A stretch of DNA of 64,000 nt from Micromonospora sp. MP36 (lineage in GTDB: Bacteria; Actinomycetota; Actinomycetes; Mycobacteriales; Micromonosporaceae): positions 186,001 through 250,000 of the forward strand of contig NZ_VSFA01000001.1 in NCBI RefSeq assembly GCF_008119785.1, written 5' to 3'. Position 1 is the stretch's first letter. Each line of letters starts with the position of its first letter. The translations under genes and the position numbers were made by a program. Positions 11,285 to 17,184 of the stretch are shown piece after piece. The notes beneath the pieces were generated by a model. That model was not told the origin of the DNA. It was given only the letters and a program-made list of their open reading frames with translations, and made no database searches.

Positions 11285-11648
11285 GGTGGAGCGCTTCCTT
11301 TCACCGGCAGGAACGTGCCGGACGATCCGAGTGGAAGGAGCGACCGGCACCCACGGTGCCGGCCAACGGGCGGTCACCCGGGCAGCCGAGGCGGACCGGA
11401 GTGTCGTCCGTGTCACTGCACCGTAAACGGGTTTTGCGATCGTGCCAAGACGGGGTGGGCCGGAAGGGGCGGACTGCACACGCATTCCGGTCACTCGGGC
11501 ACGCAGAGGCATCAATCCCCAGCGTTCCCGGGTGGTGCGACGTCCATCCGTCGGCGTCGAGGTCACGAAACTGACGTTTTCCGTGCTCGGGAGCCCTGCG
11601 GAACGGGATTTCCGGGCCGTAGTCGCTATGCTGACCACGGCACCACGC
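11285..11648. other. Intergenic region between msiK and tRNA-Thr
   Basis: No credible gene. It must hold the msiK promoter on the minus strand and the tRNA promoter on the plus strand; CTATGCT at about 11628 is a possible -10 for the tRNA. A small perfect hairpin, CCGGCACC-CAC-GGTGCCGG, lies near 11346-11364 in the msiK leader. Confidence 0.5.
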
Positions 11649-11722
11649 GCCCCTGTAGCTCAGCTGGCCAGAGCACTCGCCTTGTAAGCGAGATGTCGCC
11701 GGTTCGATCCCGGCCGGGGGCT
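11649..11722 (+). tRNA. tRNA-Thr (anticodon UGU)
   Basis: A full cloverleaf: acceptor GCCCCTG / CGGGGGC, D-arm with AGCTCAG, anticodon stem CTCGC/GCGAG around loop CTTGTAA with anticodon TGT at 11683-11685, T arm GCCGG-TTCGATC-CCGGC. Discriminator base T. The 3' CCA is not encoded. Confidence 0.95.
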
Positions 11723-11763
11723 CCGATACACCGCCGGTTTCGCGCCTGCCCGGCCCGCCGTCC

Positions 11764-11982
11764 TCAGTGGGAGCGGCGGGCCTCGCGTTCGGCGCGCTTG
11801 CGCTCGCGCTGCTCCCGGCTCCACTGCTTACGCCGTTCGAGGTCCTCCTTCCACAGGTCGCGGGCCTGCTGGGAGCCGCCCTGCACGGCGTTCTCCACGG
11901 TCGGTGGGCCGGCCAGGTTCTTGAACACCCACGACAGGATGCGTCCGCCCTCGCCGGGTGCCTTCTTCTCCTCGGCAGCCAT
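11764..11982 (-). CDS. Small conserved actinobacterial protein, function unknown
   Basis: A 72-residue protein from the ATG at 11982, which has GGAG about 9 bases upstream; an in-frame start at 12021 has none. The middle (ILSWVFKNLAGPPTVENAVQ) looks conserved, and the C-terminal half is a highly charged helix (DLWKEDLERRKQWSREQRER) ending in basic residues. There is no signal peptide or membrane segment. It is divergent from ohrR, with about 75 bp between them. I do not recognise a function. Confidence 0.65.
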   Translation of the reverse strand: MAAEEKKAPGEGGRILSWVFKNLAGPPTVENAVQGGSQQARDLWKEDLERRKQWSREQRERKRAEREARRSH

Positions 11983-12020
11983 CGTCCACGCTCCGTCCCG
12001 CGTCTGCCCGTTGGTGGGCA

Positions 12021-12042
12021 AATGGTTGGTGCCCCAACTATT
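12021..12042. promoter_or_regulatory. Candidate OhrR operator
   Basis: AATGGTTGG and CCAACTATT form an inverted repeat with one mismatch around a 4-bp centre, in the divergent promoter region 15 bp before the ohrR start. MarR/OhrR proteins bind such palindromes near their own genes. The assignment rests on position and symmetry only. Confidence 0.45.
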
Positions 12043-12056
12043 GGTACGGTAGCAGC

Positions 12057-12563
12057 GTGGCGAGAAGCGGTGCCGGATCGGGTGACCTGAGCGGGATCGA
12101 CGACCCGCTGGCTCTGGAGCAGCAGGTCTGCTTCGCCCTGTCCGTCGCGGCCCGCGGCGTGGTGGCGGTGTACCGCCCGCTGCTCGAACCGCTCGGCCTG
12201 ACCCACCCGCAGTACCTGGTGATGCTCGCCCTGTGGCAGCACGGGCCGCTCTCCGTACGGGACCTGAGCCGGCTGCTGCAACTCGACCCGGGCACCCTGT
12301 CGCCGCTGCTCAAACGCCTGGAGGCGATCGGCTACCTCCAGCGGGAGCGGAACCCGGCGGACGAGCGCAGCCTCGCGGTGACGCTCACCGCCAAGGGGCG
12401 GGCGCTGCGCAGCCAGGCCGAGCGGATCCCGCCGGCCATCGTCGAGCGGCTCGGCATGCCGCTCGACGACCTCCGGAAGCTGCACGCCACCCTCACCGAG
12501 GTGATCGAGGCCGCCCGGCAGGCGTCGAAGGCCGCCCCGCCGCCGGTCGACCCCCGGCCCTGA
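12057..12563 (+). CDS. ohrR: OhrR-type organic peroxide sensor (MarR family)
   Basis: A 168-residue redox-sensing repressor. The N-terminal pattern LALEQQVCFALSVAARG holds the reactive cysteine equivalent to Cys15 of Bacillus OhrR. The following YRPLLEPLGLTHPQYLVML matches its conserved tyrosine region. The winged helix follows (LSRLLQLDPGTLSPLLKRLE; wing RNPADERSLAVTLT). In this family, peroxide oxidation of the cysteine releases DNA and derepresses the peroxidase gene ohr. No ohr is adjacent. The nearest redox gene is the convergent AhpD-like protein. The GTG start at 12057 is tentative. Confidence 0.85.
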   Translation: MARSGAGSGDLSGIDDPLALEQQVCFALSVAARGVVAVYRPLLEPLGLTHPQYLVMLALWQHGPLSVRDLSRLLQLDPGTLSPLLKRLEAIGYLQRERNPADERSLAVTLTAKGRALRSQAERIPPAIVERLGMPLDDLRKLHATLTEVIEAARQASKAAPPPVDPRP

Positions 12564-12629
12564 CGCGCGCGGGGCGGTCGTCGTCGCCGGAGCGACCACG
12601 ACCACCCCCTGCCGGGCGTACGCCGCCGG

Positions 12630-13094
12630 TCAGCCCCAGTTCTGCGGGGCGGGCTGCCGGGTCGTCGCGTTCAGCCGGTTGAAGAAGTTGGTGGTGGCGA
12701 TCCACAGAACCAACGCAGCCAGCTCCTTCTCCCCGAAGTGCCGAGCGGCCTCGTCCCACACCTCGTCCGGCACCGGGTCGCTCCGGTCGGCGAGCCGGGT
12801 CGCGGCTTCGGCCAGGGTCAGCGCGGCCCGCTCGGCGTCGGTGAAGTACGGCGTCTCGCGCCAGGCGGCCAGCGCGAACAGCCGCTCCTCGGTCTCGCCG
12901 TTCTTCCGGGCGTTGCGCGCTCCGGAGTCGACGCAGGCGCTGCACCCGTTGATCTGGCTGGCCCGCAGGTGGACCAGCTCCAGGGTGCTGGCCGGTACGC
13001 CCGCCGAGTGCGCGGCCTTGTAGAGCAGGTTGACCCCCTTCACCGCGTCCGGGAGCAGCGCCGCCGGGTTCTGGATCCGTGCTTCGAGAGCCAT
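12630..13094 (-). CDS. Carboxymuconolactone decarboxylase / AhpD-like alkylhydroperoxidase
   Basis: A 154-residue protein of the AhpD-like fold. The CxxC redox motif is intact in GCSACVDSGARN (about residue 55), followed by the TPYFTDAERAALTLAEAATR helix. The ATG at 13094 is chosen because AGGACGG precedes it; an open frame extends to 13208 without similarity. The gene is divergent from an ECF sigma factor with a SnoaL-like tail, a pairing typical of ECF41-type systems, where the sigma factor transcribes the neighbour. It may reduce peroxides or act as a decarboxylase; the CxxC supports a redox role. Confidence 0.88.
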   Translation of the reverse strand: MALEARIQNPAALLPDAVKGVNLLYKAAHSAGVPASTLELVHLRASQINGCSACVDSGARNARKNGETEERLFALAAWRETPYFTDAERAALTLAEAATRLADRSDPVPDEVWDEAARHFGEKELAALVLWIATTNFFNRLNATTRQPAPQNWG

Positions 13095-13163
13095 GTCCGT
13101 CCGTCCTGTCTTGTTAGGCTGGCCGGCGTTCGCCGCCGGCGTGTCGTCGTCCGTCACCGGGAT

Positions 13164-13191
13164 GTCGAGCGCCCCCGCGGATGGCGTGACA
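13164..13191 (-). promoter_or_regulatory. Candidate ECF41/SigJ-type promoter for the AhpD-like gene
   Basis: On the minus strand TGTCACG (13191-13185) is followed after 17 bp by CGAC (13167-13164). ECF41 promoters are described as TGTCACA, about 16 bp, then CGTC. The match is close but not exact. It lies about 70 bp before the AhpD-like start, facing it. Confidence 0.4.
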
Positions 13192-13240
13192 GATGTGACG
13201 GCGGTCACCCGGGCCGCGGTCGGATCAGGATGGCGAGGCC

Positions 13241-14128
13241 GTGAGCGACACCGATCTGCTGGCGCAGCGCTTCGAGGCGCAGCGTCCCCGGCTGCGCGCG
13301 GTGGCCCACCGGATGCTCGGCTCTACCGCCGAGGCTGACGACGCCGTGCAGGACACCTGGTTGCGGCTCAGTCGCACTGACGTGGACGCCATCGACAACC
13401 TGCCGGGCTGGCTGACCACCACGGTCGGGCGGGTCTGCCTGGACCGGCTCCGGTCCGGCAGCAGCCGGCACGAGCAGGCGGCGGACGTGACGGGGGAGGA
13501 GCCGCCCACCGAGGTGCCCGGCGGGCGGGACCCGGAACAGGAGGCACTGCTCGCCGAGTCGGTCGGCCGGGCCCTCGAGGTGGTGCTGACCACCCTCGGC
13601 CCGACCGAGCGGCTGGTGTTCGTGCTGCACGACATGTTCGCCGTCTCCTTCGAGGAGATCGCGCCGGTGGTCGACCGCAGCTCCACCGCCGTACGGCAGA
13701 TCGCCAGTCGCGCCCGGCGCCGGGTGCAGACGCGCTCGGCCGACCCGCGCACCGATCCGGTCCGGCAGCGCCGGGTCGTCGACGCCTTCCTCGCCGCCTC
13801 GCGGGAGGGCCGCTTCGACGATCTGGTCACCCTGCTCGACCCGTACGTGGTGCTGCGCGCCGACGCCACCGCCGTGCGGATGGGCGGGATGGGCGAGCTG
13901 CGCGGCTCGTCCCCGGTGGCCGACTTCTTCAACGGCCGCGCCCAGGGCGCGTTGCCCGCGTTCGTCGACGGGATGGCGGGGGCCGTGGTGGTCCGGGACG
14001 GCCGGATCGCCCTGGCGCTCAGCTTCACCGTCACCGACCAGATCCTCGGGATCGAGGTGGTGGCCGATCCGGACCAGCTCGCGGCACTCGACCTGGTGGT
14101 CGACGGTCTGGAGGAGGTGGCCGGGTGA
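13241..14128 (+). CDS. ECF sigma factor with SnoaL-like C-terminal domain (SigJ/ECF41-like)
   Basis: A 295-residue sigma factor. Region 2 spans residues 5-75 (RAVAHRMLGSTAEADDAVQD, WLTTTVGRVCLDRLRS). Region 4 is about 110-165 (LGPTERLVFVLHDMFAVSFE, SSTAVRQIASRARRRVQ). Residues 175-295 form a SnoaL/NTF2-like extension ending VADPDQLAALDLV, which in ECF41 proteins takes the place of an anti-sigma factor. The WLPEP linker of classic ECF41 is not seen, so it may belong to a sister group. Its stop overlaps the AraC start by 4 bases. It is divergent from an AhpD-like gene, its expected target. Confidence 0.88.
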   Translation: MSDTDLLAQRFEAQRPRLRAVAHRMLGSTAEADDAVQDTWLRLSRTDVDAIDNLPGWLTTTVGRVCLDRLRSGSSRHEQAADVTGEEPPTEVPGGRDPEQEALLAESVGRALEVVLTTLGPTERLVFVLHDMFAVSFEEIAPVVDRSSTAVRQIASRARRRVQTRSADPRTDPVRQRRVVDAFLAASREGRFDDLVTLLDPYVVLRADATAVRMGGMGELRGSSPVADFFNGRAQGALPAFVDGMAGAVVVRDGRIALALSFTVTDQILGIEVVADPDQLAALDLVVDGLEEVAG

Positions 14129-14553
14129 GTCGCGCAGTGGAGGAGTCCAACCGCGCGATGCTGCGCGCCCGGGACGCGATGGACCGGACGTACGCGGAGC
14201 CGCTGGACATCCCCGCGCTGGCCCGGATCGCGCACGTGTCCGAGGCGCACTTCATCCGCACCTTCCGCGCCACCTTCGGCGAGACCCCGCACCGCTACCT
14301 GCAACGCCGGCGCGTCGAGCGGGCCATGTACCTGCTGGTGCGCACCGACCAGCCGGTCACCGAGATCTGCCACGCGGTCGGCTTCGGCAGCCTGGGCACG
14401 TTCAGCCGGACCTTCCGGGGGATCGTCGGGGAGTCGCCGTCGGCCTACCGGACGCGGAAGACGGTGCCGGCGGCGGTGCCGAACTGCTTCATCAAGGCGT
14501 GGATGCGCCCGAGCGTCCACCACCCGACCAGCCAATCCATCAGTTTTGGATAA
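14125..14553 (+). CDS. AraC-family regulator (stand-alone HTH)
   Basis: A 142-residue protein with little more than the double helix-turn-helix domain: DIPALARIAHVSEAHFIRTF then PVTEICHAVGFGSLGTFSRT and GESPSAYR. There is no sensor domain. The GTG start overlaps the sigma gene stop (GTGA), so they are co-translated. The VOC gene follows 35 bp downstream. Short AraC genes next to a VOC gene are common in actinobacteria; control of that gene is likely but inferred. Confidence 0.9.
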   Translation: MSRAVEESNRAMLRARDAMDRTYAEPLDIPALARIAHVSEAHFIRTFRATFGETPHRYLQRRRVERAMYLLVRTDQPVTEICHAVGFGSLGTFSRTFRGIVGESPSAYRTRKTVPAAVPNCFIKAWMRPSVHHPTSQSISFG

Positions 14554-14588
14554 GCAGCCGGTGGGTGGCCTGGCCTAGCGTCTTCGGC

Positions 14589-15008
14589 ATGACGATGAAC
14601 GCGATTTCCCGCTCCCAGATCTACGTCCTCGACCAGGACGAGGCCCTCGACTTCTACGTCGGCAAGCTCGGCATGGAGGTCAACACCGACGCCGACCTCG
14701 GCTTCATGCGCTGGCTCACGGTCAACCTGCCCGGCGACCCGGAGCGCGAGATCCTGCTGGAGAAGCCCGGCCCGCCGGCCCTCGACCCGGCCACCGCCGA
14801 GCAGGTCCGCGAGCTGCTCACCAAGGGGGCGCTCGGCGGTCACCTCTTCATGACCACGGACGACGCCCACAAGACGTACGAGGAACTGGTGGCGAAGGGC
14901 GTGGACGTCTACGACGAGCCGACCGAGCAGCCGTACGGCATCGACTTCGGCATCCGGGACCCCTTCGGCAACAAGATCCGCATCGGCCAGATGTTCCCGC
15001 GGGCCTGA
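14589..15008 (+). CDS. VOC (glyoxalase/bleomycin resistance) family protein
   Basis: A 139-residue protein of one VOC module with paired beta-alpha-beta-beta-beta units: SRSQIYVLDQDEALDFYVGK and GGHLFMTTDDAHKTYEELVA, ending in IDFGIRDPFGNKIRI. The ATG at 14589 starts where homology starts. The family includes metal enzymes and antibiotic-binding proteins; the metal ligands are not clear enough to assign a reaction. It follows an AraC regulator and precedes a DUF998 gene by 13 bp. Confidence 0.85.
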   Translation: MTMNAISRSQIYVLDQDEALDFYVGKLGMEVNTDADLGFMRWLTVNLPGDPEREILLEKPGPPALDPATAEQVRELLTKGALGGHLFMTTDDAHKTYEELVAKGVDVYDEPTEQPYGIDFGIRDPFGNKIRIGQMFPRA

Positions 15009-15021
15009 CGGGAGCGGACCG

Positions 15022-15687
15022 GTGACCGAGGCGATCGTGGCACGGCCCGTGGCCCGCACGACGGGCGAGCGGATCCTGCTCGCGGGCGGCGTCCTGGCCG
15101 GCCCGCTCTGGGTGGCGGTCGCGCTGGTCCAGGCGCTGACCCGGGAGGGCTTCGACCCACGCCGGCACCCGGTGAGCGTGCTCAGCACCGGCGACCTGGG
15201 CTGGGTGCAGATCGGCAACTTCGTGGTCGCCGGCCTGCTCTGCGTCGGGGCGGCGTTGGCTCTGCGGCGGATTCCTCACCCCGGCCTCGGTCCGGTCAGC
15301 GGCCCCTGGCTGATCGGCCAGTACGGCGTCGGGCTGGTGCTGGCCGGGATCTTCGTGGCCGATCCGCTGGACGGCTTCCCGGCCGGTACGCCGCGCGGCC
15401 CGGGCGAGGTGAGCTGGCACGGGGTGGCGCACTTCGGTGCCGGGGCGGTCGCCTTCACGGCGCTCATCGCGGCCTGCCTGGTCGCCGCGCGCCGCTTCGC
15501 CCGGCACGGTGAGCGTGGCTGGGCGGCGTACAGCCTATTGACCGGAGGCTTCTTCGCGGCGGCCTGGCTGGCCCTGATGGCCGGTGGGCACCCGGTGGCG
15601 ATGCTGGCCTTCGCGGTGGCCGTGGTGGCCGGCTGGGGCTGGGTGTCGGCCACGCTCCGGCGGGCACTGCGCGCGGCGGCCGGCTGA
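15022..15687 (+). CDS. DUF998 membrane protein
   Basis: A 221-residue protein with six hydrophobic segments (about residues 18-38, 60-80, 95-115, 135-158, 168-188, 192-210). The pattern LSTGDLGWVQIGNFVVAGLL and the loop FVADPLDGFPAGTP, which holds the conserved D-P-x-D, mark DUF998. Function is unknown. The GTG start has GGGAGCGG upstream. It probably belongs to the same transcript as the VOC gene. Confidence 0.85.
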   Translation: MTEAIVARPVARTTGERILLAGGVLAGPLWVAVALVQALTREGFDPRRHPVSVLSTGDLGWVQIGNFVVAGLLCVGAALALRRIPHPGLGPVSGPWLIGQYGVGLVLAGIFVADPLDGFPAGTPRGPGEVSWHGVAHFGAGAVAFTALIAACLVAARRFARHGERGWAAYSLLTGGFFAAAWLALMAGGHPVAMLAFAVAVVAGWGWVSATLRRALRAAAG

Positions 15688-15755
15688 GCGACGGCCCCCA
15701 CGGGTTCGGGAGGCGTGGGTTAGGCTCGCGCCTCCCGACGACGGTGAGGTGTGCG

Positions 15756-16367
15756 GTGGCGAGTCGACTTCTCTACCTTGTCCGGCACGGCGAGCAGGAC
15801 GGGACGGAGGAGGCCGGCGACACCGGCCTCTCCGCGCGGGGTCGGCGGCAGGCGACCCTGCTGGCGGACCGGCTGCGGGGTACGCCCTTCGCCGCCATCC
15901 ACCACGGACCGGCGCGCCGCGCGGTCGAGACCGCCGCACTGGTCGCCGCCGCGCTGCCGGGCGTCCCGGTGCACGTCTCGGACAGCGTCGGAGACCACCT
16001 GCCGCACGACACCGACCCGGCCGGCCTTCCCCAGCGGTACGCGGACTTCCTGGCCGACTTCACCGAGCGCGAGCGGGCGGACGGGCCGCGAAGGACGGCG
16101 GAGGCCGTGGCCCGGTTCGCGACGGCACCGGCTGAGGGGGATGTCCGTGAGCTGGTGATCACCCACAACTTCCTGATCGCCTGGCTCGTCCGGCACGCGC
16201 TGGACGCCCCGGAGCGCCGCTGGCTGGGGTTGAACCACCACAACTGCGGGCTCACCGTGATCCGCTACGGCTCGGCCGGGCCGCCGAACCTGCTCGCCCT
16301 CAACGACGTGGCCCACCTGCCACCCGACCTGCGCGCCACCGGCCTCCCCGCCGATTACCTGATCTAG
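15756..16367 (+). CDS. Histidine phosphatase family protein
   Basis: A 203-residue branch-1 histidine phosphatase. The phosphohistidine motif LYLVRHGEQDG is at the N-terminus, and the second catalytic His is in ELVITHNFLIAWLVRHAL. The Arg of GPARRAVETAAL completes the site. The substrate is not predictable. The GTG at 15756 is preferred because GAGGTG lies just upstream; GTG 15744 is also in frame. It converges on the emfourin-like gene across a strong terminator. Confidence 0.87.
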   Translation: MASRLLYLVRHGEQDGTEEAGDTGLSARGRRQATLLADRLRGTPFAAIHHGPARRAVETAALVAAALPGVPVHVSDSVGDHLPHDTDPAGLPQRYADFLADFTERERADGPRRTAEAVARFATAPAEGDVRELVITHNFLIAWLVRHALDAPERRWLGLNHHNCGLTVIRYGSAGPPNLLALNDVAHLPPDLRATGLPADYLI

Positions 16368-16394
16368 CGGGCGTCCCCGCATGCCGCCTCGCCC

Positions 16395-16438
16395 ACGGAA
16401 AGAGTGGCCATCCGAACCGGGATGACCACTCTTTCCGT
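16395..16438. terminator. Bidirectional terminator hairpin
   Basis: ACGGAAAGAGTGG and CCACTCTTTCCGT are perfect inverted arms, extended inward by CATC/GATG, between convergent genes. A near-identical hairpin (GGAAAGAGTGG...CCACTCTTTTCC) recurs at 50580-50620. Confidence 0.8.
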
Positions 16439-16473
16439 GTCTCTACGCGATTCCACTGCTGCGGGGCGCGGGG

Positions 16474-17013
16474 TCAGTCGGTGAGGCCGGTGAGCAGCTC
16501 GACCACGGCGGCGGTGGCGGCGGGCGGCGTGACCTCCGGCGGGCAGTCCACGTAGCCGGTGGTCACCGGGCCCACGGTGAGCCGGTAGGTGAAGGCGTCC
16601 GCGCACGTGGTCGTCGTGGTGGCGGACCCCTCGGCGACCAGGCGCGGATCGGCGGTGAGCTGCCGCAGCCGGTCCAGGTCCGCGGGGCTGAGCTGGCCGG
16701 TACGGGAGGCGCCGGCCCGGTCGACCCTGGTCCAGTGGCCGTCGGGCGTCACGGTCAGGGTGTCCTCCAGCCCGGCGATCCCGCCGGACTTGGTCAGCAC
16801 CACGTCGACGCCGGGGCGGCCCGGCGCGCCGGTGCCGGTGGCCGTAGCGGCCGGGGTGGCCGGCGTGGCGGTGGCGCCGGGCTGCGTGGCGGTGGGCTGC
16901 GTGGCGGTCGGCCGGCCGGTCTCCGTGGCGGTGGTGCCACCGGTCTGCGCGCAACCGGCGAGTGGGGCGAGAAGCACGGCGAGGAGGACCGCCGCGACGC
17001 GGGCTGATCTCAT
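16474..17013 (-). CDS. Lipoprotein with emfourin-like domain; putative M4 protease inhibitor
   Basis: A 179-residue protein from the ATG at 17013. A lipoprotein signal (VAAVLLAVLLAPLAGC) has its lipobox Cys near residue 22. A Thr/Ala/Pro-rich linker of about 45 residues follows. The C-terminal 110 residues (VVLTKSGGIAGLEDTLTV, LSPADLDRLRQLTADPRL, CADAFTYRLTVG) resemble emfourin, the protealysin inhibitor: an opening SGG.AG strand, an acidic helix, then an F-Y-x-L-T-V strand. The two cysteines near the end could pair. The gene is divergent from a secreted M4 protease, the expected target class. The inhibitor role is inferred from fold resemblance and context; known emfourins are not lipoproteins. 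Confidence 0.6.
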   Translation of the reverse strand: MRSARVAAVLLAVLLAPLAGCAQTGGTTATETGRPTATQPTATQPGATATPATPAATATGTGAPGRPGVDVVLTKSGGIAGLEDTLTVTPDGHWTRVDRAGASRTGQLSPADLDRLRQLTADPRLVAEGSATTTTTCADAFTYRLTVGPVTTGYVDCPPEVTPPAATAAVVELLTGLTD

Positions 17014-17120
17014 GCCGGTCGGACGCACGACGGGGCCGTCCGGTTCCTTCAACCTGCGTCCCCTCCTCCGAACGGCCAGTGTTGCCGGCAGGAAAGCGCT
17101 CGCCCTCTTCCATCTTCTTC

Positions 17121-17147
17121 GATGTATCACTATATCTACATCAGTGA
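17121..17147. promoter_or_regulatory. Nested palindromes in the M4 protease / lipoprotein promoter region
   Basis: GATGTA (17121-17126) pairs with TACATC, and TCACT (17127-17131) pairs with AGTGA (17143-17147). This is the only markedly AT-rich spot nearby (ACTATATCTACATC), lying 38 bp before the protease start. It looks like a promoter overlapped by an operator. The binding protein is unknown. Confidence 0.4.
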
Positions 17148-17184
17148 CTACCCCCGTCACAACTTTCTCCTGTCAGGAGGGCCC

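Noticed and set aside
12630..15687. A biosynthetic gene cluster around the AraC, VOC and DUF998 genes
   Set aside because: No biosynthetic core enzyme (PKS, NRPS, terpene, RiPP) is present in the window.
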